Below, piece by piece: positions 11,182-22,279 of a stretch of 64,000 bases of DNA. Position numbers and translations under genes: made by a program. The notes under the pieces were generated by a model that was not told where the DNA came from, made no database searches, and saw nothing but the letters and a program-made list of their open reading frames with translations. The first letter of the stretch is position 1. Each line of letters begins with the position of its first letter. Origin of the DNA: Amphimedon queenslandica (lineage: Eukaryota > Porifera > Demospongiae > Haplosclerida > Niphatidae); the NCBI RefSeq assembly GCF_000090795.2, contig NW_003546263.1, positions 97,920 to 161,919 on the forward strand, written 5' to 3'.

Positions 11182-14100
11182 TTAAATTAAGTCCAATTGT
11201 TTATTTTGCCTATCACGATCTCTATCGTAATAGTTATTAGCTCTTCTTTCTGCATCGTGCTCTCTCCTCCTGTACTCCTCCTCTTCAAATCTGCTTCTAG
11301 AATACTCAGCTCTTCTCCTTTCACTCTCCCTCTCAGTTTCTCTCTCATCCTCCTGTGATAAGCTACGGAGGCGGCTCAACTTTGGCTCAAAGTTGCTGCT
11401 AGGAGAGCGATTGTACTGAGCCAACTGTGGCTCTGAGGATCTGCGAATACAATGAGAGTGGCCATCATTTCTTTCAGTTCCTTCAAACTGAGAGGAAGGA
11501 GCAAGAGGATGTCCTGTAGCACCATACTGAGGTGAATCAGTAGAATATTTTTCTTTGTAATCAGGATATCTTTCTTTGTAGCATCTATCACAGAGACCAT
11601 TATCATGAGTCTTGTCATTAGAGCAACCATCAAGACTGCACTTGGTTCTTTTATTGTAATATTTCCTCTGATTTTCCTCATGGCAGCGTTGACAGTAGTT
11701 ATCACAAGAAGGATCTGGGAAATAACCACAGCCTGGTGACTTGCAGAGACGCTTTTCTGGAAATCTTAAATCTTTGTGTTGTTCCACTTCGTCTTGCTCT
11801 CTACGACACTTTCTGGCATGTTCCTCACAAATTCCATTCATTTTTGATATCGGAGCACTAAGATCACACAGAATACAAACCAAGCCTTCGCTCATTCTTG
11901 TTTTCTCCCTCTCCTTTTCATGATGATAGTATTGATCTCTCCTTCCTCCATTAAGTTCATTCAAGTGACCTTCATCTCTCCTTCCTCCTGATTGATTGTA
12001 CTCACGGTATGGCCTGTTTCTCTCTCCACTGAGAGGTCTCCTTCCTTCACCACTATACTGTCTCTCCTTGCTGTAAATTGCAGGACTCCTTTCTCCACTA
12101 TTGCCCTCATTTCTTTCCCTGCTCTGCACTCTCATCCTCTCCCCGCTATTCCTCTCCCTTTCATAGCCTTCTCGAGGAGGATAATCATTATAATATTCAT
12201 TCCCAGCCCTTCGATCTCGTTCCTCCCTATTGTAGTACCTTTCTCTTTCTCTTTGATCAGGAGGAAAGTCATCTCTCCTGTGTCTGTCATGGTCTCTCTC
12301 TCTTTCTCCCTCATATCTATATCTTCTTTGATCTTCCCTTGGATAAAGTCTGGCCTCATCTTCATCCCTTCCTCTCCAGTTCTCTCTCCTCTCCTGTGGT
12401 GCAGTTGTACGGTGAACGTTTTGTTGGTATGGTGGGTCACTCTGCTGCAATGGAGCCGTCTTGTTGTTAGCCTCTTTTTTGGTCTTGTCTTTGAAGCAGG
12501 CACTGCAAAGGTCACCATATTCAGGATTTGCGAAAAATTTACGACAGTTTGAACACTTTGGTCCTTCTCCCTCTTCCTTTGGGTCCCTGGGGGGCTCAAA
12601 ATTTGATGCACTACCGGGTCTTGGATTATTGGGATTGTGTGGATCAGGGGAAAGTGAGAGATCTGAAGAGCTCAAAATCTTTGGGAGATTCTTTTCAAAA
12701 CATTGGGAGCAGTAGAATTTTGTTGCTGCCTTTCCAAAAAAGTCACATCCTTTTGTACGACACGCCCGAGTCTCTGAGGACTTTTCTAAAAGAGACGACG
12801 TAATTTGAGAGATGGGAGGTTTGGCCTGTGACTGAGGCGGTGGTTGGGAGACAGGACGATCACTTTCTTTATCTTTCCCTCTCTTTCTTTCATAGCAATC
12901 TTTGCACATCCCAAGGTACATGGCAAACCCCAATCTATTGCAGTTATTGTTGCAAGTCACGGATGACACTTCCATTTCATCTCTAGGATTCATGGGCTCC
13001 TGACCTCTTTCTCTCTGGTATGGGTCTGGGGGTTTCTGGTATGGGCTTGAGGCTCCCTGATATGGGTTTGAGGCTGACTCTCGTTTAAAACATTGTGAAC
13101 AGTATCCATTATATTGAGAGGAGCCATTAAAGCCACATTTATTGCGACATGTTCCACCACTACTGGATCCCAGTCTCTCATCATTAGGTGCATTCTTTTG
13201 ATAGGCCTCCAAACAACACATGATAAAACCCTCTAACAACGGCTTCATGTACTTCGGCTGATCATCAAGGATCAACTTGGCACAATGAATGTCTCGTCTA
13301 GTACTATGCAAAACCTTTATCCTGAGGTATTCTTCTTTGAGTAATGTAGCATTTTCTCTTTCATTTATGAAACGAATCGGAAGATCTCGAAAATAAAAAT
13401 CACAGAGAGGAAACAGGAGGCATCCGTCAGTATACTCTTTACGATCATCAATGATTGTGAGGGCAGAGAAGTGGCCATTGTTATAGACTATAGGCAGAGG
13501 ATCTTTAATGCAGTGTCTAGGATTCCAGAGTAGAGGGAGATAGAGACCATAAAACTCAACCATTTGTAGTGTGACTCCTTCATCTTGAGAAAATAGCTTC
13601 GGTGGGGAATAGAGGAAAACAGGTCTCCTTAACACATTGGACAAAACAAAAACATGAAACTCATTCAGATATCCGAGGGACCCGTGATTAACCTTTTCCG
13701 TTGAAGAAAATTTAACTTCGTCGGCCCATTCCTTTTCCCACTGATGAGGATCAAGACTAAACCCAATCTTCCTATTCTCACTTCTCCTCCAATCAATCCA
13801 CCTGTCATACAAGCCATTGTACTTTCCATTTTCTAAAGCATTGTGAATTGATTTTCTAAGAGTGAAGTTGCGATCTTGGAAGCCCCACATGCCAAGAGAG
13901 GCGGCGTGTAGGAGGCAGTTCCCATCTCCAGTGGTGTAGAGCGGAACAACTTCGCTAGCACCACGGCACCAGTTGATGGTTTTAGAACGCTCCAAGTCTT
14001 CTTTTATCGTATAGTTGATGACACGTTCAAAAACAAATCGACGAAATTTCTCATCTTTATGTTCAATCAGTGATGGGATGGTAAGTGTGAAACGAGGTGA

Positions 14101-14223
14101 GGCATTGAAGTAGTTAACTGGAGCATCAGGACCCTCTGCATTCTTCCAGTCTTTTCGAATGAAGTCCTGACAGCGCTCTGTCCGTCTAAGATCAGCAGAA
14201 GATATGCTTCGGGGCAGTGACAT
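11182..14223 (-). CDS. TNFAIP3: A20-type OTU deubiquitinase with seven A20 zinc fingers
   Basis: Ubiquitin-editing brake on NF-kB signalling in vertebrates. 1013 residues in one uninterrupted coding exon. The N-terminal OTU domain has TTGDGNCLLHAASLGMWGFQ with catalytic Cys at residue 103, the same number as human A20, and YNNGHFSAL with catalytic His near residue 251. The stretches NEFHVFVLSNVLRRP and GLYLPLLW also match A20. Seven Cys-rich A20 fingers begin near residues 359, 424, 488, 557, 783, 827 and 862; the human protein also has seven. Finger 5 reads CxxC...CEEH, with His possibly replacing the last Cys. About 200 residues between fingers 4 and 5 are dominated by R/E/D/Y (ERERD, RDRR, SGER repeats). 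Candidate splice sites upstream (donor near 14312, acceptor near 14250, minus strand) suggest a 5' UTR intron. The gene is divergent from CDK5RAP1. Confidence 0.93.
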   Translation of the reverse strand: MSLPRSISSADLRRTERCQDFIRKDWKNAEGPDAPVNYFNASPRFTLTIPSLIEHKDEKFRRFVFERVINYTIKEDLERSKTINWCRGASEVVPLYTTGDGNCLLHAASLGMWGFQDRNFTLRKSIHNALENGKYNGLYDRWIDWRRSENRKIGFSLDPHQWEKEWADEVKFSSTEKVNHGSLGYLNEFHVFVLSNVLRRPVFLYSPPKLFSQDEGVTLQMVEFYGLYLPLLWNPRHCIKDPLPIVYNNGHFSALTIIDDRKEYTDGCLLFPLCDFYFRDLPIRFINERENATLLKEEYLRIKVLHSTRRDIHCAKLILDDQPKYMKPLLEGFIMCCLEAYQKNAPNDERLGSSSGGTCRNKCGFNGSSQYNGYCSQCFKRESASNPYQGASSPYQKPPDPYQRERGQEPMNPRDEMEVSSVTCNNNCNRLGFAMYLGMCKDCYERKRGKDKESDRPVSQPPPQSQAKPPISQITSSLLEKSSETRACRTKGCDFFGKAATKFYCSQCFEKNLPKILSSSDLSLSPDPHNPNNPRPGSASNFEPPRDPKEEGEGPKCSNCRKFFANPEYGDLCSACFKDKTKKEANNKTAPLQQSDPPYQQNVHRTTAPQERRENWRGRDEDEARLYPREDQRRYRYEGERERDHDRHRRDDFPPDQRERERYYNREERDRRAGNEYYNDYPPREGYERERNSGERMRVQSRERNEGNSGERSPAIYSKERQYSGEGRRPLSGERNRPYREYNQSGGRRDEGHLNELNGGRRDQYYHHEKEREKTRMSEGLVCILCDLSAPISKMNGICEEHARKCRREQDEVEQHKDLRFPEKRLCKSPGCGYFPDPSCDNYCQRCHEENQRKYYNKRTKCSLDGCSNDKTHDNGLCDRCYKERYPDYKEKYSTDSPQYGATGHPLAPSSQFEGTERNDGHSHCIRRSSEPQLAQYNRSPSSNFEPKLSRLRSLSQEDERETERESERRRAEYSRSRFEEEEYRRREHDAERRANNYYDRDRDRQNKQLDLI

Positions 14224-14491
14224 AATATGCCAGATTCAAGCAATAACTACAAAAAAGACAAAACAGAAGTCAAAATAAAGATTAACGAGAAAATTAGAAA
14301 TTAAGGACTTACAATCAATAGCTAAAAGAGCATAATAAAAGGAAGGAAAAGTAGCCTGTTGCAAAAACTGTACACTGTGTACAATCTTGAGTAGTCTGAC
14401 TAAATCTTGAGTGATACACCTTGATTTTACCTGGGAATTTCCCACACTGATTCATCGAAGCAGGCGTGGCTATGAATATTTAACCCTAAAG
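14224..14491. promoter_or_regulatory. Divergent promoter region TNFAIP3 / CDK5RAP1
   Basis: 268 bp between opposite start codons, probably including a small 5' UTR intron of the A20 gene. CTGGGAATTTCCC at 14431-14443 resembles a kappa-B site (GGGRNWYYCC); the match is by eye only. Confidence 0.45.
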
Positions 14492-17400
14492 ATGGCGGTT
14501 GCTTTGAAGCAGTCTTATTTGAGGCCTTATTCTCCTTCCAGCTCTCCCTTTACTTGCAGTTTGAGGTCATTCTTCTCTTTTATGAGGTACTATAGCTCCT
14601 GCTCCCTCCCTCCAGGCCCTGGACTCGAAGACTTTATAAAAGAAAGAGAGTTCAAAGATATTCAGTTATCAGGGACTGCTCTAATGGAGGATGACCACTC
14701 ACCTCCACCTTATCTAAATGAGGAAACCATTGCAGGAAGGAACAGAAAAGGTAACGAAGAAACAAATATTCCTTGGCGTGCTTAAATATTAATAATAAAT
14801 AAATTAAAATTAAAAATCAAATTAAAATTATAATTATTTTTATTTCTAGTCTATTTTGAGACGTATGGCTGTCAGATGAATGCTAATGATACTGAGATTG
14901 CATGGTCAATACTAAGTAATGCTGGATATCGTAGAGCTAAGGAAATAACCGATGTAATCCTGATAATTAACGTGCTTAAAGTTACTTTTATAATTTAAAT
15001 ATTTTCCAGGCTGATGTCATATTAGCTGTAACTTGTGCCATAAGAGAAAATGCCGAAAACAAGGTTTGGAATAGACTTGACTACTTTAGTCATTTAAAAC
15101 AAAAGAGATCAGCTAACCTTCCTCCACTGAAAGTTGGACTATTAGGTACAATTTTTTTATAGTTGGATAGATGTACACCATATATTATTATTATTATTAT
15201 TATTATCAACTTCAAGGTTGCATGGCTGAGAGATTGAAAGAAAAGTTACTTGACACTGACAAACAAGTAGATCTCATCGCCGGACCAGGTGAGTCAAACC
15301 ACACCCATTACCCCGCCCATTCTTTCCACAGATGCGTATCGTGACCTCCCCAGACTACTAGCAGTGACTGAGAGTGGAGAAGCAGCAGGTAAACCCTGTC
15401 GTGTGACACTAGTAGTTATTAATTATTAATAGTTAATGTGGCTCTGTCTCTTGATGAAACTTATGCTGATGTCTCTCCAGTTAGACTCAATGAGTCATCT
15501 CCAACAGCATTTGTGTGAGTATTTATTATTTTATTTATTTATTTACTATTTTTATTCTATTCCTTTTTAAATTTTATTTATTTTTATTTTTAAGTTCAAT
15601 CATGCGTGGGTGTGACAACATGTGCAGTTTCTGTATTGTCCCGTTCACTCGTGGGAGGGAGAGAAGTCGTCCAATGAGTTCAATCATATCTGAAGTGAAG
15701 TCTCTATCAGAACAAGTAATGAGAGAGAAAGAGAGGTACTATAATGCTGTTGGGGGTGAGAATTTTGTGGCATAGACTAAATTGATTAGTTGGGTGAGCT
15801 AAATTTTGATGATTTTACTGTCTCTTACAGTATCTCATGGTAGCATTTTCCCGAAATTTGCCAACTTGTCAACTTTAATCCCTTGCCAATATACCCCACT
15901 ATACAGTAGTACAATGTACTGTGTACCTCTATCTTTTCCTCAGGGTATAAAGCAGGTGACACTGTTAGGTCAGAATGTTAATAGCTACAGAGAATTGTCA
16001 CCATCTCACTCGTCATCTTCCCTAACTAATCTCAGCAGAGGATTCTCATCAATTTATAAAAGCAAGGAAGGAGGAAGGAGGTTCGCTGAACTGCTTCATG
16101 AAGTAGCACAAGTGAGGAGAGAAAAAGAAGTGGAGTTGATACTTACTGGTTGTTTTATTCCTAAGGTTGATCCAGATATGAGGATCAGATTCACATCGCC
16201 GCATCCTAAAGACTTTCCTGATGAAGTTAGTTGATACAAAATTGAGCTGTTTCCTTTCCATTGCAAGCAATATTAAAGGAGAATGCTGCATCTAATGGGA
16301 ATAGATAAAATATTATTATTATTATTATTATTATTAGATTTAAAAATTTATTTCTAGTCCTTCATTCTTCCATTTTTCTCTTTGATGCAGTTGTTGGAGG
16401 TTATTAGAGAAAATGGTAACATCTGCAAGCATATACACCTTCCCATTCAAAGTGGTAGCACAAGAATTCTACAGCTAATGAGAAGAGGGTGAGAGAAAGA
16501 GAGAAAGAGGAGGATCATTATGACTTCATTTTGTTATAGTCATACCAGAGAAGCTTATCTGTCTCTTGTTGACAGAATAAGAAGTATTATACCAGGTAGC
16601 TACAAAGAACTAGAAAGGACTAATCAATTGTAATCACAAATTCATTCGAAATTTAAAATTAATTCCGCCATGATTTTTGTGTTTTTGGATGCTCAGAAAT
16701 TATCATGATTAGCTCAAACTGTCTTTATCTCTTCTTGCTTCAGGTGTAGCTATTTCAACAGACATTATTGCTGGATTTTGTGACGAGAGAGAGGAAGATC
16801 ATAATGACACTTTATCACTGATGGAGCAAGTCAAATATGACATGGCATTCATGTTTGCTTACAGCATGAGAAAAGTAAACATAAATATTATTAATTATTT
16901 TGTGCGTATTTTTATAGTAAATATTACATGTGATATATCCTTATGCTATGTAAGAATTTTGAGTCAATTCCAACATCAGTTTTAAAGTTATGGCCATTTT
17001 AAGAAAATGCCAAAAATTTTGAAAAATACCCAAGACTATAGCCCATAGTTTTTTCCAAAAAATGGCTCTAAAATCACCCTCAATTTTTGTTACATTTTCT
17101 GATACATATTAATGTTCTTATGCTATGTAGAAAATTTGAGCTGATTCCAACTTCAATTTTTCAAGTTACGGCCATTTTAAGAAAATGCCAAAATTTTGAA
17201 AAATACCCAAGGCTATAGCCCATAATTTTTTTCCAAAAAATGGCTCCGAAATCAGCCCCCATTTTTATTAAATTTTCTGATACATATTGATGTCCTCATG
17301 CTATGTAGAAAGTTTGAGCTGATTCCGACAAATATTTTTCGAGTTACGGCCATTTAAAAAGATCATACTAACTTTTCCTCTCCCTCAGAAAACGCATGCA

Positions 17401-17936
17401 TATCACAGGCTGAAGGACTCAGTCCCTGAAGATATAAAAAAGAAAAGATTGGCAGAAATCATTAGCACATTCTACTCGCTCTCTGGGTCTAGGAATAAGA
17501 GATTCATAGGGACAGAGCAGCTAGTCTTACTAGTGTCTGCTACCAAGAGAAATGAGATGGACTGTAAAGGAAAGAGTGACACTAATCACACAGTCATATT
17601 CCCAAGGAAACACCTTCCAGGGGAGGCTGATAATGAAGAGAGAGAACCAAATACAGGAGAATATGTGAGAGTAAAGGTATAGAGACCTGCACATTGATAT
17701 TTGTTTTTTTTAATTTGTTTTAATTCCGCTGTTTTGCTCACGTATCAATTGTTTATTAGTCCTCCAATTAGTTTTGTCTAAAGCATACATTAATAACAAT
17801 ATTTAGTCTGTTATAATCGTGTTCCCTACTATAGATAACTGACTCAACTTCACTATCTCTGAAGGGTGTGGCTATAAGTCGTACAACTTTAACAGCATTT
17901 AATCAACAAAATGACTGTCCATCATACACCAACTAG
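14492..17936 (+). CDS. CDK5RAP1: CDK5RAP1-type tRNA methylthiotransferase (radical SAM)
   Basis: Converts i6A to ms2i6A at position 37 of mitochondrial tRNAs in animals. Fourteen exons: 14492..14750, 14850..14953, 15010..15145, 15217..15288, 15332..15388, 15433..15514, 15595..15715, 15944..16111, 16166..16225, 16391..16488, 16540..16595, 16744..16874, 17389..17676, 17835..17936. The N-terminal UPF0004 domain has its three cluster cysteines (YETYGCQMN-like [27 protein letters not shown]). The radical-SAM motif CxxxCxxC is intact in [46 protein letters not shown] and [14 protein letters not shown] match human CDK5RAP1, and a C-terminal TRAM-like segment follows. The Arg/Ser-rich N-terminus fits a mitochondrial presequence. 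The start at 14492 ([14 protein letters not shown]) is chosen because upstream codons do not look like a presequence. Intron 12 holds a dispersed repeat. Confidence 0.94.
16915..17360 (-). repeat. CTATAG-palindrome dispersed repeat, second subfamily
   Basis: In CDK5RAP1 intron 12. Three monomers of about 165-180 bp carry GCTATGTAGAAAGTTTGAGC, AAGTTACGGCCATTTTAAG and a GGCTATAGCCCATAATTTTTT-type core. Related to the tyrosine-poor A-type monomers through the AGTTTGAGCTGATTCC block, but with a different palindrome arm. No ORF and no clear ends. Confidence 0.8.
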
Positions 17937-18332
17937 TAAACTAAAGCAATAATTATTTAAGTACGGTACTTATAAATAACATTGATAAATGAACTGTATA
18001 ATAACAATAATTATAATCAATATATTAATTTGAGATGACATGATTTTGATCACAATAATTATGATTTCAATATTGACAGTAACAACAACGACAACAATAA
18101 TAATAATAATAGGTTGGTCCCTCAGTACAATCCTCCATGAATGAGCAAAAATGACACTGTTAATGAATAACTATGATACAATCAGTATGCTTCAAGCTAG
18201 TGACAATGATGATTAATTGCTGTGTGTGTGTGTGTGTGCTTGTGTGTGTGTCAAATTAATTTTGTTGCATGTGGTAACAACGTCTCCTTCTATTAAATAC
18301 CTCTATTCAATACTTGTTGTGTGTGTGTGACA
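17937..18332. other. Tail-to-tail intergenic region CDK5RAP1 / WASF
   Basis: 3' flanks of two converging genes. Contains AATAAT runs near 18096-18110 and (GT)n runs near 18222-18250 and 18316-18330. No gene was seen. Confidence 0.5.
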
Positions 18333-21300
18333 TTAAATTTCTTCCCATTCAGCATCCTGTACTAGCCCGTCATCCAGTTCATTATCGGAGCCTTCAAGGG
18401 CTTTCCTTCTCTCCAAGATGGCCGCCACGTCCCAAGGCATGAGATCTGAAGGTATCTTTTCCTCCAGTTGTCTTTGCTGGACTTTCTTTAATTGAATTCC
18501 TTTTCTGATCGAAGAGAGAAGGATGCTTCTCTCAGTCGTTAACCCCGTTTCTATCCCGGATGCTCGGAGAATCTGATTGGTTGATTTCTTGTTTCCTAAT
18601 TTGTCAGCACTTGATTGCCTTTTCATGAGTAGGATCAGTTTGTTGCCATGACTACCGGACCCCGGCTTGGGCATGGTCGGAGATTGGACCTTGTTTGTTG
18701 CTGCTGGGGGCGTGCTTACGCTGTTGCTATGACGATGCTCTTTAGTCACTGCATCGTGTTTCTTGTCTTCTTTTTTAGCGATTGGTGGGTTGCCATGGCT
18801 ACGGCCTTTAGACTCACTTCCTTTTCGGTTTCCATGGTGACCGTCTTGTACAACCCCAGTGACATTGCTAGGTGGAGATTTTTTTGGAGACTGTGGCGAT
18901 TTCTTTGGAGACTGTGGTGATTTCTTTGGAGAAGTCGGAGAATGTAAAACTTCATGTGACATTTTCCGTGTCTGTGGACGTGGCACTCCAGACCTAGCCC
19001 CTCCCTCCACATTGGATAATGACTGGACTCTCTCAATATGTCCTGAGGACTGTTTATCAGAAGGAGCCTTTACTAGAGCAGGAGGAGGAGGAGGAGGAGC
19101 TTTGCGTCTGGGAACTGGCGACTCATTGATCTGACTCATTGACTTTCTTGATAAAGTGGGCGAGGCTTCGGCTGAACTGTCACGTGAGATGTTATCATTT
19201 CTTTTAGGGTTATACCCGTTGGACATTGAATAGTGTCGTCTCACGGGTGTGGTCCCAGTCGGAGGAGACGGAGCTGGGCGGAGCTTACGAGGAGCTCTTG
19301 GACTCTCGTTAAAGGAAAGGCTCCGGCGGGAAACTGGGGACTCTGTAGGCGGAGCCTTTAAAGAACTCACTGAAGATACGTTTGGTAATTGAGTGGGCGT
19401 GTCAGTAGGAGGAGCTACTTGAGAAGCATCGCCTTCATCGTCATCAATAGATAATATATCTTCCAGTGAGAAACTGTTATTGGTCGCATTGAGGTGTTGG
19501 TTGCTGATCAGGAACTGGATCGGATCAGGGAAATTGAATATTCCTGCTGATGGCTGACGGAGCAGCGAGCTCTCATCTTGAGCGAACACCTTCTCGTGTA
19601 GTGGTGAAGTTTGAGAGAGAGAGCGAACGAGATTAACAGTTTTATGGACTATTTCAGGACTTGCTTTAGGGCTGATAAAAGGTGTGGCACTTGGCTGACC
19701 ACTCCCCTTTCTGACAGGCGATACGTTACTGCTCACCCTACCACCGGCACCTGGGGACCCTCCAGCGTCACCAGTCGCCACACTTCTTTTAGGGGAACCT
19801 CCTTTCAGAGACGACGATGACTTTTTACGAGTGAGAACAAGAGGCTGGTTGGTAGCAGTCGTCTTTGTAGACTCCTCTCCTTCTACTAATGAAGTTGAAG
19901 ATGAAGAGTGTTGGCTCATATAACCAGAGGACTCACTCTGATCTTGCTGAGAATTATTATTGCTAGCTCCAGTCACGTTGTTCACTTTCTCTCCTCCTTC
20001 TTTTGTTTCGCTCGTCGTACAAGGAAGTGTCTTGCTCTTGTTCGTGTCTTGTTGTTGTATAAAAGTGTCTTTGCTGATTGTCGCTCTCTCTTTGTTTTTT
20101 ATCTTCTTTACTGATGAGAATGCTTCCATCATCTCCAGCTTTGTTTTGTTCCCACGTCTAGGTTTTATCCTAAGAGGTAGAGTGGAGCTATAGCTCATTG
20201 GAGGTCCGGCAATGACTTTGCTTGATCTCTTGTTTTGTTTCGTTGGAGGAGGCAGCATTTGAGAGACTTCAACTGATTCCTCGAACTATAAAAGAGGAGA
20301 AGGGGGAGGGAGGAAATACATTATACCATATCTCATCTTTCCCTCCTCTCTTTCTCAATTACAAAGTGGAATGTACTTGTACATGTACAAGTACATATAC
20401 ATGTACATGCATGGCATGCAGTTCCTTAATGTCATTGAATGGGCTCTGTTGATATTGCATTGATACAGATATGTCTGTGAGTGAGAGAGAGAGGGGGTAC
20501 ACACAAACAAAAAGCAGGCAATTTGGGAGGTTTCTGATCTGTATTTTTAATAAAATAACTTTGAAATGAAGGAATGTAATCAACTATATATGCATGCACT
20601 GTACTTTATACTGCAAAATAAAGCTTTTATAAACCTTAGCTGTCAGCCTGTCTCACAAATGTAATTTAACTTGTAAAGTCTATGTTCATATCAAAATACA
20701 GGCACAACACGACATGTACATCTAATATCCAAAACTAAGTCATCCCCCTTCTTCCTCCCCCTCTCTCCCCCCACTCTTCAAAAAGTATCAAGTATCACTT
20801 TTAATCCTGTTAATTATGCTAATGATGATCTAATAATAACAGTGTATGTGACATACATGGAGATCGTAGGTCGAAAATGGAAACTGTTGATGATTGTTAT
20901 TAATAGGATTCCTTGCTTAGAGAGAGGCTCAATTGGTGTAAAAAGAGGCTGACAAGAACACAAGGTACGAGACAGTCAGTACAATCTGTTGACAAGAAGT
21001 GCTCATTCAACGCTAACAAGCTTGTTTATGCTAGTCTTTGATTAAAGGAGTAGTAGTAAATAGAATAGTTAGTCGTCTCTTTCTCTCTTTCTTTATGTCA
21101 CACTATACACTCTTCCCCCTCTCTCAACCTTTCTCCTCTTCATATCTCCTTGTGAGGCCATGTTCTTGAATGCACAATGACAATATGTACACACATGACT
21201 ACATGTTTAAGGTTGTAGTTCAAAAGTTACATTGTTACATGCACCACTAGTCATGTGTATACTAACTTCCCAGCCTCCTTTATTAAACATAAACTCAAAT

Positions 21301-22014
21301 TCAATCCACATTAGATTTATTATTCAGCCTCCAAACAATACTTAATTTAATAATTATTATTTCACTACTCACCATTCCTGTATCGCCAGTGCTAGTAATG
21401 CGTCTCCTATTGGTTGACAATGCTTTCTTTTCCATCTCACTCCTCCAGTGATTGAAAAAGAACTCTGGCTGCGAGTACAAGTGCATAGGGTTAGTCTCTG
21501 TGTGTTTAGCAAACAGGTGGAATGCTGGTTTGGGCTCTGATGCTTGATACTGCTCCAGGAGTGAGTCAGGAGCTGTGGCAATGCTGAGGAGTTGCTGGGA
21601 GATTTGGGACTTGCTCTGAAAGTGTTCAACGTCTAATACCATCTCCGTATTCCTCTCAACTACAGGAGAGAAAGAAGATGACATTTAATGTACAGTTGCT
21701 AACTCATAAAAACAGAAAGATGCATGAGGTAGCTATCACTTCTCACCTTCGCTCTCAAGGTCAAGCTCGGGTATTACTTTTCTTTTAAGATTCTCTACTC
21801 TCTCCTCCAGGTGCTTTTCCCTCTCTGTGCAATCCTTCATTATCTCACAGAGGTCTCCTATCAAGCTCTCCGCATGTTTAGCCAAACTTCCCAGCTGCCG
21901 TATGACTCCACATAAAGAAAGTGTTGCCACTGCCTGCAACTCATTCTTTACTCCTCTGGGCAATGGCTGGCGGTAGAGATGCTTTGGCTCTATATAGCGT
22001 ACAGCTAGAGGCAT
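18333..22014 (-). CDS. WASF: WAVE/WASF actin nucleation-promoting factor
   Basis: Activates Arp2/3 downstream of Rac as part of the WAVE complex. Three exons: 21747..22014, 21373..21659, 18333..20285; about 835 residues (human WASF1-3 about 500-560). The WAVE homology domain opens MPLAVRYIEPKHLYRQPLPR GVKNEL, followed by SLCGVIRQLGSLAKHAE and the family block MHLYSQPEFFFNHWRSEM. The central region is long, Ser/Pro/basic, with RRKAPPPPPPALV and three KSPQSPK-like repeats (+ strand about 18876-18935). The C-terminal VCA module is complete: WH2 (LLSSIRKGIQLKKV), connector (PWDVAAILERRKALE) and acidic tail ending EWEEI. The single 1.95-kb third exon holds three quarters of the protein. It lies downstream of DAGL on the same strand, 265 bp apart. 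Confidence 0.93.
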
Positions 22015-22279
22015 ATCATAAAGTGATCTTTACACTGTTCTTTCCTTCTCTTAGACTCCTTTGAGACACGCGCAGATTTTAAGTAATGGAAAGAGGAAAC
22101 CGGAAGTAAAACCTTTAATCATTAGTCATTATGACTCTTTATTACGTATAACGACGTCAAACGATAATTTATTTACAGCTCAAGTTTCTAAAGCTTTTAA
22201 TTTTAGTGTGACAATAATTATTTATTATGCTACAGTGAAGCAACACAGTCATAATAATTTAATTACTAAATCCTTGTTT

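Noticed and set aside
11992-12552. 186-codon plus-strand open frame
   Set aside because: Antisense shadow of the charged low-complexity tract of A20, which has far stronger coding evidence.
16112-16165. In-frame extension of CDK5RAP1 exon 8 ([17 protein letters not shown])
   Set aside because: It is open in frame but interrupts the conserved join [16 protein letters not shown] and AG borders make it a 54-bp intron, though occasional retention is possible.
18648-18920. Plus-strand open frames opposite WASF
   Set aside because: Antisense frames of the WASF proline-rich exon with no family resemblance of their own.
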